From: an uncultured Porphyromonadaceae bacterium
Lineage (GTDB): Bacteria; Bacteroidota; Bacteroidia; Bacteroidales; Muribaculaceae
Assembly (NCBI GenBank): GCA_947175455.1
Contig: CAMWMW010000161.1
Span: 1 to 5,310, forward strand
Length of the DNA: 5,310 bases
Direction: 5' to 3'
The notes beneath the pieces are model-generated. The model made no database searches. It was not told the DNA's origin and worked only from the letters and a program-made list of their open reading frames with translations. Positions 1-5,310 of the stretch are shown here, piece by piece. How positions within the stretch are numbered: position 1 is the stretch's first letter; each line of letters opens with the position of its first letter. A program made the translations under genes and the position numbers.

Positions 1-908
1 CATTTGAGGAGTGTGAGAATCAACGCCATGCGCACAAACTTGCCGTTCTCAACCTGACGGAAATAAGCGGCGCGCGGGTCGGAATCAACGTCAACCGAGA
101 TTTCGTTGACACGAGGCAGCGGGTGAAGCACGCGCAGTTCAGGACGTGCGGTCTTCAATTTGTCGGCAGTAAGGATAAAACTGTCTTTCAGACGGTCATA
201 TTCATCTTCATCAAGAAAACGCTCCTTCTGCACGCGGGTCATATAAAGCACGTCAAGTTCAGGCATGACCTCTTCCATCGAGGATACTTCCCTGTAGTCT
301 ACGCCATGTTTGTCACACACCTCATGTTTCATATAATCCGGAAGGCGCAACTGATCGGGAGCGATAAGGACAACCTTCACACCCGAATGGCGGGAAAGCG
401 CCTTGATAAGGGAATGCACGGTGCGACCGAATCTGAGGTCACCGCAGAAACCGATGGTGATGTCGTCAAGACGACCTATCTCGCGCTTGATTGTCAGAAG
501 GTCTGTAAGTGTCTGGGTAGGATGGGCGTGTGAGCCGTCACCGGCGTTGATCACCGGAACGCTCGCGTTCATGGCGGCGACGTATGCCGCACCTTCCTCG
601 AAATGGCGCATCGCAATGATGTCGGCGAAGCAGCTGATTACTTTCGATGTGTCCGCCACAGTCTCCCCTTTGCTGACCGATGTGTTCTGCGCATCGGAGA
701 AGCCGAGCACGTTGCCTCCGAGTTCCATCATTGCAGCCGTGAAACTGAGGCGTGTGCGAGTGGAGGGTTCATAAAAGAGTGTCGCCAGCTTTTTGCCTTT
801 GCATGCTTCGGCATACGCAGGACGGTTGGCAATGATGTCGAGGGCAAGGTCAACGATTTCCTCTGTCTCCTTGCGCGTCAGATCCGTAGGGTCTATCAGA
901 TGTCGCAT
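1..908 (-). CDS. pyrB: Aspartate carbamoyltransferase catalytic chain (ATCase), 3' end at window edge
   Basis: Catalyses carbamoyl phosphate + L-aspartate to N-carbamoyl-L-aspartate, the committed step of pyrimidine synthesis, in the cytoplasm. Reading from ATG at 908, 302 codons are visible, with two bases (TG) of the next codon; that codon could be a TGA stop or TGG/TGC/TGT. Seen motifs: carbamoyl-phosphate loop PSTRTRLSF (residues 48-56), the 80s-loop SVSKGE (77-82), Arg101, GSHAHPTQ with His129 and Gln132, GDLRFGRTVHSL with Arg162, MTRVQKER with Arg225, and HPLPR (262-266). These match the E. coli active-site set (S52-R54, K84, R105, H134, Q137, R167, R229, L267). Family length is about 305-311 aa, so at most a few residues are missing. 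ATG 908 is the only possible start: the in-frame stop at 933-935 lies just upstream and no other start codon lies between. It begins 19 nt after pyrE. The short N-terminus (MRHLIDPTDLT) and the MALILTLLK ending look clostridial (recollection). Confidence 0.96.
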   Translation of the reverse strand, partial: MRHLIDPTDLTRKETEEIVDLALDIIANRPAYAEACKGKKLATLFYEPSTRTRLSFTAAMMELGGNVLGFSDAQNTSVSKGETVADTSKVISCFADIIAMRHFEEGAAYVAAMNASVPVINAGDGSHAHPTQTLTDLLTIKREIGRLDDITIGFCGDLRFGRTVHSLIKALSRHSGVKVVLIAPDQLRLPDYMKHEVCDKHGVDYREVSSMEEVMPELDVLYMTRVQKERFLDEDEYDRLKDSFILTADKLKTARPELRVLHPLPRVNEISVDVDSDPRAAYFRQVENGKFVRMALILTLLK

Positions 909-927
909 ATCGTGTATAAAGTTTATA
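909..927 (-). repeat. pyrE-pyrB intergenic spacer with a short A/T palindrome
   Basis: The 19-nt gap between the pyrE stop and the pyrB ATG holds a perfect 6-bp inverted repeat around one central base (TATAAA-C-TTTATA on the minus strand, 915-927). As RNA it could form only about five A-U pairs and would be weak. No Shine-Dalgarno is present. It may simply be an A/T-rich unstructured ribosome landing site; no regulatory role is shown. Confidence 0.45.
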
Positions 928-1578
928 TCATTTCATCCAGGATTCATCGGAAGGATTGTCACGGAATTTCTTTATGGCATCCTTGGCGTCCGCCGATACG
1001 TAATTCTCCTCGACGGCAACCTCCAGAAGGGCATCAAGATTTGAAAGAGAGATATTTTTCACACCTGCCGCCTCCAGACGGTCAAGGCCTTTCTTCATGC
1101 CATAGGTAAATATAGAGACCACACCAAGCACTTCGGCACCTGCCTCGCGCAACGCCTCCACAACGTCTATGCAGCTTCCGGCGGTAGAAATGAGGTCTTC
1201 GATGACCACCACCTTCGCACCCGGTTCGAGACGACCTTCGATGCGGTTGTTTCTGCCATGGTCTTTCGCACTTCCGCGCACGTATCCCATCGGTTTGCCA
1301 AGAATCCACGCCGCGATAGCCGCATGTGCGATGCCGGCGGTAGACGTGCCCATCAGAGCCTCCGCACCGGGAAACTCACGCTCCACAGTCGCGGCTATGG
1401 CATTCTCCACAACTTCGCGCGCTGCCGGATCGGACAGAATCAGGCGGTTGTCGCAATATATCGGACTCTTTATCCCACTCGCCCATGTAAAGGGTTTTTC
1501 AGGACTGAGGAACACGGCTTTTATTCTCAGAAGGCTCTGCGCCACTGATTTCTCTATCTCTTTTTTATCCTTAACCAT
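928..1578 (-). CDS. pyrE: Orotate phosphoribosyltransferase
   Basis: Converts orotate + PRPP to orotidine 5'-monophosphate + pyrophosphate; a cytoplasmic type I phosphoribosyltransferase that normally works as a dimer. The 216-residue length is normal for the family. Seen: PFTWASGIKSPIYCDNR (residues 29-45, orotate/PRPP-binding N-terminal hood), MGTSTAGIAHAA (76-87), the flexible catalytic loop YVRGSAKDHGRNNRIEG (99-115) with Lys105 and His107, and the PRPP motif VVVIEDLISTAGS (123-135) with the acidic pair Glu127-Asp128. The C-terminus FRDNPSDESWMK closely resembles clostridial PyrE proteins and differs from the Bacteroides form I recall (PFTWASGWKSP, YVRSTPKDHG); this is recollection, not a search. 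ATG 1578 is the only usable start because an in-frame TAA lies at 1600-1602 with no other start codon between. It lies 35 nt after pyrF and 19 nt before pyrB. No Shine-Dalgarno is visible; the leader is A/T-rich. Confidence 0.97.
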   Translation of the reverse strand: MVKDKKEIEKSVAQSLLRIKAVFLSPEKPFTWASGIKSPIYCDNRLILSDPAAREVVENAIAATVEREFPGAEALMGTSTAGIAHAAIAAWILGKPMGYVRGSAKDHGRNNRIEGRLEPGAKVVVIEDLISTAGSCIDVVEALREAGAEVLGVVSIFTYGMKKGLDRLEAAGVKNISLSNLDALLEVAVEENYVSADAKDAIKKFRDNPSDESWMK

Positions 1579-1590
1579 AAGTCGTTTCTT

Positions 1591-1610
1591 TAAAAGCTGT
1601 TAAAAGTTGT
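1591..1610. repeat. Imperfect 10-nt tandem repeat in the pyrF-pyrE spacer
   Basis: On the plus strand TAAAAGCTGT is followed directly by TAAAAGTTGT, matching at 9 of 10 positions. It fills much of the 35-nt spacer ahead of pyrE, starting 13 nt before its ATG on the coding strand. In short A/T-rich sequence such a repeat can arise by chance or slippage. I infer no function beyond possibly keeping the pyrE leader unstructured. Confidence 0.5.
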
Positions 1611-1613
1611 TTG

Positions 1614-2324
1614 TCATAATTCGCCCGTGAAATCCTCCACGCAGCGGCGATAGGCGGCGACCGGATCGGCGGCGGCTGTTATCGGGCGACCGACCACAAT
1701 AAAGTCCGAGCCTATCTCTCTGGCGCGTGCCGGAGTAGTGATGCGTACCTGGTCATCGGCAGCAGCGTCGGCAAAGCGTATTCCCGGGGTCACTGTCAGG
1801 AAATCGCGTCCGCATGCCTCCTTGACTATGCCTGCCTCAAGAGGGGAGCAGACAACGCCGTCAAGACCCGCTTCAGCGGCATTTTCGGCATATTTGATGA
1901 TTGTGTCGCCGATTGTCGCGTCAATGAGCAACTGTCTGCGCATAGCCTCCTCGGATGTGCTGGTGAGCTGTGTCACGGCAATGAGCAGCGGACGGGTGCC
2001 GTCTTCGCGAGTAAGACCCTCGACAGCCGCACGCATCATCTCTATTGTTCCCGCAGCGTGCACATTGACCATATCGACATCCAACGCCGAAAGAACCTTC
2101 ATCGCCTTGCGAACGGTGTTCGGAATGTCGTGCAGCTTAAGGTCAAGGAATATCTTGTGACCGCGGCGTTTGATCTCCTTCACAATCTCGTTGCCGGCTC
2201 CATAATAAAGTTCCATTCCGATTTTCAGAAATGGCTTGCGGCTTTCGCCGTTGAATTTGTCAAGGAAAGCGAGTGTTTCCCCGGCGTTCGGAAAATCGCA
2301 GGCTATGATAACGTCTCTGTTCAT
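1614..2324 (-). CDS. pyrF: Orotidine 5'-phosphate decarboxylase, short group-I type
   Basis: Decarboxylates OMP to UMP, the last step of the pathway; a cofactor-free TIM barrel that works as a dimer. Seen: Asp10 in IIACDF (6-11), Lys34 in LKIGMELYY (33-41), the catalytic signature [10 protein letters not shown] (61-70) giving Asp61-Lys63-Asp66, MVNVHAAG (85-92), VTPGIRF (178-184), and the phosphate-gripping [12 protein letters not shown] (210-221) with Arg213. At 236 aa with DxKxxD followed by IPNT, this is the short type found in E. coli and Bacillus, not the roughly 270-aa type 2 enzyme known from Bacteroides. ATG 2324 is forced, since an in-frame TAA sits at 2328-2330, only one codon upstream. 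It starts 42 nt after pyrD, the longest gap in the operon, and no Shine-Dalgarno is seen. Confidence 0.97.
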   Translation of the reverse strand: MNRDVIIACDFPNAGETLAFLDKFNGESRKPFLKIGMELYYGAGNEIVKEIKRRGHKIFLDLKLHDIPNTVRKAMKVLSALDVDMVNVHAAGTIEMMRAAVEGLTREDGTRPLLIAVTQLTSTSEEAMRRQLLIDATIGDTIIKYAENAAEAGLDGVVCSPLEAGIVKEACGRDFLTVTPGIRFADAAADDQVRITTPARAREIGSDFIVVGRPITAAADPVAAYRRCVEDFTGEL

Positions 2325-2325
2325 G

Positions 2326-2340
2326 TGTTATGTTATGTTT
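2326..2340. repeat. TGTTA pentamer repeat next to the pyrF start
   Basis: The plus strand reads TGTTA TGTTA TGTTT immediately upstream of pyrF (coding strand AAACA TAACA TAACA, two bases before the ATG). It lies in the 42-nt pyrD-pyrF spacer, the longest in the operon. I looked there for Bacteroidota-type promoter elements (TTTG and TAnnTTTG) and for a Shine-Dalgarno, and found no convincing match. It is probably an A-rich leader. Confidence 0.45.
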
Positions 2341-2366
2341 CGTTAAATAATCGTTGAAAAAAATAC

Positions 2367-3290
2367 CTATCTCGGAAGCGCGGCACCGATAATGTCGGAA
2401 AGTGAGGCTATGCCCAGCTTCTCCATGCGTGAGGGGAGCGCTTCGATGATATCCTTGCAGGCATATGGATTCACAAGGTTTGCAGAACCTACCTCCACCG
2501 CAGTGGCTCCCGCCATCATCATCTCTATCACATTGTCGGCGGTAGAGACTCCTCCGCATCCGATAACGGGGATATTCACCGCCGAGGCAACCTGCCAGAT
2601 CATTCTTACGGCAACCGGGAAAATCGCCGGTCCTGAAAAACCGCCGACCTTGTTTGCGACAACCGGACGGCGAGTCTTGGTGTCGATTCTCATTCCGAGC
2701 AATGTGTTTATCAGACACAGACCGTCGGCTCCGGCATCCTCTGCCGCGCAGGCTATCTTCACTATATCGGTGACATTCGGTGTGAGTTTAACATACAGAG
2801 GCTTCGTGACAACCTCTTTGACAGCTTTCACGACCTCCGCCACAGATTCCGGCTGAGTGCCGAAACTCATGCCACCGCCATGCACATTGGGACAGCTGAC
2901 ATTCAGCTCTATGATACCGACTTCCTCCGCACCGTCTATCACGCGGCAAGCCTCCACATATTCATCAACAGAGAAACCGCTGATATTGGCGACTACCGGC
3001 TTGTGGAAAACTTTGCGCAGTTTCGGCAGCTCCTCCGAGACAACCTTGTGCACTCCGGGGTTCTGCAGACCCACGGAGTTTATCAGACCGTCGGGACATT
3101 CAGCCACGCGGGGCAGGGGATTGCCGGCACGCGGCGAGAGGGTAGTGCCTTTTATCGATATCGACCCCAATATGTCAAGGTCGTAATATTCCGACATCAC
3201 ATATCCGAAACCGAAGCATCCGCTTGCGGGTATGACCGGATTGTCGAGCCTGACTCCACTCAGGCTTACAGATGTGTCTCTCATTTCCAT
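2367..3290 (-). CDS. pyrD: Dihydroorotate dehydrogenase class 1B, FMN catalytic subunit
   Basis: Oxidises dihydroorotate to orotate on FMN and passes electrons to PyrK, which reduces NAD+. Cytoplasmic; the known family form is a PyrD2-PyrK2 heterotetramer. The 307-aa length fits class 1B. Seen: PASGCFGFG (21-29), SIKGTTLSPRAGNPLPR (45-61) with Lys47, NSVGLQNPGV (71-80), NISGFSVDEY (102-111), ELNVSCPNVHGGG (128-140) where Cys133 is the catalytic base (class 2 enzymes have Ser), VKLTPNVTDI (167-176), LINTLLGM (193-200), and the FMN-phosphate region GGFSGPA plus VIGCGGVST with VEVGSANLVNP (266-275). There is no N-terminal membrane helix as in quinone-linked class 2. Two starts are possible: ATG 3290 (307 aa, 10-nt overlap with pyrK) or ATG 3284 (305 aa, ATGA overlap with the pyrK stop). 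An in-frame TGA at 3297-3299 rules out anything further upstream. The stop is TAG. Confidence 0.97.
   Translation of the reverse strand: MEMRDTSVSLSGVRLDNPVIPASGCFGFGYVMSEYYDLDILGSISIKGTTLSPRAGNPLPRVAECPDGLINSVGLQNPGVHKVVSEELPKLRKVFHKPVVANISGFSVDEYVEACRVIDGAEEVGIIELNVSCPNVHGGGMSFGTQPESVAEVVKAVKEVVTKPLYVKLTPNVTDIVKIACAAEDAGADGLCLINTLLGMRIDTKTRRPVVANKVGGFSGPAIFPVAVRMIWQVASAVNIPVIGCGGVSTADNVIEMMMAGATAVEVGSANLVNPYACKDIIEALPSRMEKLGIASLSDIIGAALPR
3281..3290 (-). other. pyrK-pyrD stop/start overlap (translational coupling site)
   Basis: The coding strand around the junction reads ATATGGAAATGAGAGAC. The pyrK stop TGA overlaps pyrD: the first ATG (3290) gives a 10-nt overlap, the second (3284) a 4-nt ATGA overlap. 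With no Shine-Dalgarno of its own, pyrD is likely translated by ribosomes that have just finished pyrK. This would suit two subunits of one enzyme complex. The coupling is inferred from the layout. Confidence 0.7.
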
Positions 3291-4036
3291 ATCAGTTCAT
3301 CTTTAGGGAATACCGGTCCTGCCTTGCATATGCCTTTCAGACCGCTTCTGGTTTCAAGCACACAACACATGCAGATTCCGAATCCGCACGCCATACGCGA
3401 CTCAAGGCTGAGTTCGCCCGGCTGCGCAAGCCTTTCGCAAAGAGCGCGAAGCATAGGCAGCGGACCGCACGTATAGAAATAGTCGAAGTCCGGATTCTTC
3501 TCCGCTATCGCATCGGTCACGAACCCGCGTGTACCCTCCGAACCGTCGGCTGTCGAGACATACACATCGAGTCCCATGTCCTCGAATTCCTTCTTCAGCA
3601 CAACATCTGCCGCAGTGTTGAATCCCAGCACAACAACGGGGCGTTTCCCTTCTCTGCACAGCGAACGGGCAAGCATCAGAAGCGGAGCGCACCCGATGCC
3701 ACCGCCCACAAGCAGCGGCTTCTCCGTCTTCACGGCAAGGTTGAAACCGTTGCCGAGACCTGTAAGCACATCGGCGGTATCTCCCGGTTTCATCTCCGAC
3801 ATCACCTCGGTGCCTTCTCCGACAACGTCATAGAGCAGCGTGAGCCTGCTGCCGGATATGTCGCATACCGATATCGGGCGGCGCAGATACTTGCCTGCCA
3901 CGGCGATATTTACAAACTGACCGGGAGCCGTAAAATCCGATGTGTCGCCCTCAAGCGCCAACTCCCATGTCTTTGCCGCGACTTTCCTGTTGGAAACCAC
4001 GCGGAAAAATCTGTGTTTATGTCTGTCTGCTTTCAT
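3281..4036 (-). CDS. pyrK: Dihydroorotate dehydrogenase electron-transfer subunit (FAD, 2Fe-2S)
   Basis: Partner of PyrD: takes electrons from its FMN through a [2Fe-2S] cluster to FAD and reduces NAD+. Residues are numbered here from a GTG at 4042 (253 aa); I prefer the ATG at 4036 (251 aa), two codons later, because no Shine-Dalgarno supports either. Seen in order: ferredoxin-reductase-type FAD domain with PGQFVNI (40-46) and RRPIS (54-58), GEGTEVM (76-81), the NAD-binding segment VGGGIGCAPLL (112-122), TCGP (191-194), and the C-terminal cluster motif ESRMACGFGICMCCV with Cys219, Cys224, Cys227 and then Cys239. The spacing C-x4-C-x2-C-x11-C fits PyrK. An additional Cys226 lies inside the cluster loop. 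The gene starts 13 nt after the pyrC stop (7 nt if GTG is used) and overlaps pyrD, consistent with equal production of two subunits. Length is normal for the family. Confidence 0.96.
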   Translation of the reverse strand: MKADRHKHRFFRVVSNRKVAAKTWELALEGDTSDFTAPGQFVNIAVAGKYLRRPISVCDISGSRLTLLYDVVGEGTEVMSEMKPGDTADVLTGLGNGFNLAVKTEKPLLVGGGIGCAPLLMLARSLCREGKRPVVVLGFNTAADVVLKKEFEDMGLDVYVSTADGSEGTRGFVTDAIAEKNPDFDYFYTCGPLPMLRALCERLAQPGELSLESRMACGFGICMCCVLETRSGLKGICKAGPVFPKDELIWK

Positions 4037-4049
4037 TTTCACACTTGAT

Positions 4050-5310
4050 TCATAACTTATACACCATTTTCCCTCCGGCTATTGTCATCACCACTTTTCC
4101 GAAAAGTGATGTTCCGTCGAAAGGCGTGCTTTTCCCTTTGCTGAGGAAAGAGGAAGAATCAACATTGACCTCACTGTTAAAATCAACAATCGCGAGTTCC
4201 GCACGGTTCCCAGGAAGTATGCCTCCCCTGAATCCGAACAGCTCCCGAGGCACAAAAGCCATCATCTGCAGCATACGTAAAAAAGATATGTGTCCCGGCT
4301 TGACCATGTGGGTATAGACAGCCGCCAGAGAGGTCTCAAGACCTACGACTCCCATGGCGCTTTTCTCAAGACCTTTTGATTTCTCCTCTGCCGAATGCGG
4401 GGCATGGTCGGTGGCAATGACATCTATCGTGCCGTCTGCGGCGCCTTCGCGGAGAGCCTCCATGTCACGGCGCGAACGTATCGGCGGATTCATCTTGAAA
4501 CGACCCTCTTCCCGCATGTCTTCATCGCAGAAAGCGAGATAGTGGGGTGCCGTCTCGCATGTCACCCTGACACCCCGGCTCTTAGCACGGCGAATAAGAT
4601 CCACACTCTCCGCAGTTGATATGTGACATATGTGCAGACGGCAGCCCGTTTCCTCGGCAAGACGTATGTCGCGTTCTATCTCACCCCATTCGCTTTCGGA
4701 ACATATGCCCCGATGACCGTGAGCGCGTGCATATTCCCCGTCATGTATATATCCTCCGCGCAGAAGAGAGTTGACCTCGCAGTGAGCGGCAAGGATCTTG
4801 CCGGTCTTTGCGATCTGCCGCATCGCCTTGCGCATTACCTCTTCATCCTGCACTCCCGACCCGTCGTCGGAAAAACCGGCGACAAAAGGGGCGAGTGCCT
4901 CATAATCCACGAGTTCGGCTCCGAGTCGCGAACGGGTGATTGTGGCGTAGGGTATGGTCTCGATTTTTGCGTCCCGGCGTATTATCTCAAGCTGACGCTC
5001 GAGATTCTCGGGCGAATCCGGCGCCGGGTTGAGGTTGGGCATGGGGCAGACAGTGGTGAATCCGCCGGCGGCGGCTGCCGCAGTGCCTGCCGCAATGGTC
5101 TCCTTATATGAAAAACCGGGCTCACGGAGATGCACATGCACATCCACAAGCCCGGGAATTACGGTGAGACCGTCAGCGTCAATCACGCTGCAATCATGCG
5201 GCGAATCGACCTGCGGGGCTATCTTCCCGATTTTCCCCTCGTATATGAGAACATCTACCGTTCCCTCCTTGCCGGAAGAATCCTCCCTGATATAATCCCC
5301 CACCTTAAAG
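4050..5310 (-). CDS. pyrC: Dihydroorotase, class I, 5' end outside window
   Basis: Reversibly cyclises N-carbamoyl-L-aspartate to dihydroorotate; a cytoplasmic amidohydrolase with zinc at the active site. The frame stays open to the window edge. A GTG at 5303 exists, but the codons before it (Phe-Lys) read on, and the HxH motif sits at residue 56 counted from it versus about 61 in known class I enzymes. So the true start is probably a few codons beyond the window. Counting from 5303 (417 codons): metal ligands in VDVHVHLREPG (His56, His58), FSDDGSG (Asp146/147 region, replacing the carboxylated Lys of other classes), AAHCE (His174), CHIST (His227) and the catalytic ATDHAPH (Asp299). Substrate-binding MNPPIRS and the GLETS region are also present. 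No key residue is missing, so an active enzyme is expected rather than an inactive ATCase-associated paralogue. The stop TGA is 7-13 nt before pyrK. Confidence 0.95.
   Translation of the reverse strand, partial: FKVGDYIREDSSGKEGTVDVLIYEGKIGKIAPQVDSPHDCSVIDADGLTVIPGLVDVHVHLREPGFSYKETIAAGTAAAAAGGFTTVCPMPNLNPAPDSPENLERQLEIIRRDAKIETIPYATITRSRLGAELVDYEALAPFVAGFSDDGSGVQDEEVMRKAMRQIAKTGKILAAHCEVNSLLRGGYIHDGEYARAHGHRGICSESEWGEIERDIRLAEETGCRLHICHISTAESVDLIRRAKSRGVRVTCETAPHYLAFCDEDMREEGRFKMNPPIRSRRDMEALREGAADGTIDVIATDHAPHSAEEKSKGLEKSAMGVVGLETSLAAVYTHMVKPGHISFLRMLQMMAFVPRELFGFRGGILPGNRAELAIVDFNSEVNVDSSSFLSKGKSTPFDGTSLFGKVVMTIAGGKMVYKL

Noticed and set aside
2325..2366. Possible internal promoter in the 42-nt pyrD-pyrF spacer
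   Set aside because: No convincing Bacteroidota-type (TTTG, TAnnTTTG) or sigma-70 -35/-10 pair with proper spacing; only A/T-rich sequence and short repeats.
3272..4048. A 258-codon open frame on the plus strand opposite pyrK, and other long plus-strand frames opposite pyrE, pyrB and pyrC
   Set aside because: They lie antisense to genes with complete motif sets, show no recognisable domains and are rich in His/Arg/Cys runs typical of reversed codons. They are side effects of codon use.
4050..4054. ATGA at the pyrC stop as an overlapping pyrK start
   Set aside because: That ATG opens a frame of only four codons (ATG AAT CAA GTG, then TGA) and is not in the pyrK frame.
5303..5303. GTG at 5303 as the true pyrC start
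   Set aside because: The frame is open upstream with Phe-Lys codons that fit the start of a dihydroorotase, and the HxH motif would sit about five residues too early. The gene most likely begins outside the window.
1..5310. A hidden novel system (defence, mobile element, CRISPR, riboswitch, small RNA)
   Set aside because: More than 95% of the window is accounted for by six intact metabolic genes, gaps are 42 nt or less, and I saw no repeats, integrase or transposase motifs or structured leaders.

Overview
The window is a single, tightly packed de novo pyrimidine (UMP) biosynthesis operon, entirely on the minus strand. In transcription order, from high to low coordinates, it reads pyrC (dihydroorotase, 5' end outside the window), pyrK (electron-transfer subunit of NAD-linked dihydroorotate dehydrogenase), pyrD (class 1B catalytic subunit), pyrF (OMP decarboxylase), pyrE (orotate phosphoribosyltransferase) and pyrB (aspartate carbamoyltransferase catalytic chain, 3' end at or just past the window edge). 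Every gene keeps the catalytic and cofactor-binding residues I could locate by eye. I see no frameshifts, and no mobile elements, RNA genes, CRISPR arrays or terminators.

Together these genes encode every step from carbamoyl phosphate plus aspartate to UMP: PyrB makes carbamoyl-aspartate, PyrC cyclises it to dihydroorotate, PyrD/PyrK oxidise it to orotate with NAD+, PyrE adds ribose 5-phosphate from PRPP to give OMP, and PyrF decarboxylates OMP to UMP. Only carbamoyl phosphate synthase (carAB) is missing from the window, along with a possible ATCase regulatory chain (pyrI). Gene junctions are short: 7-13 nt, an overlap of 4 or 10 nt, 42 nt, 35 nt and 19 nt. No stretch without a gene approaches 300 bases.

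Host: GC is a little over 50% by eye. None of the five visible translation starts has a recognisable Shine-Dalgarno sequence; upstream regions are A/T-rich instead. That pattern is typical of Bacteroidota. The proteins, however, look like those of anaerobic Clostridia/Lachnospiraceae rather than the Bacteroides versions I remember, especially PyrB, PyrE, PyrC and the short group-I PyrF. The best reading is an anaerobic gut-type bacterium, possibly Bacteroidales outside the genus Bacteroides, carrying a clostridial-type pyr operon. This rests on remembered family features, not on a search.

I did not find a new biological system. The content is ordinary core metabolism. The most interesting point is the mismatch between clostridial-looking proteins and translation starts without Shine-Dalgarno sequences.
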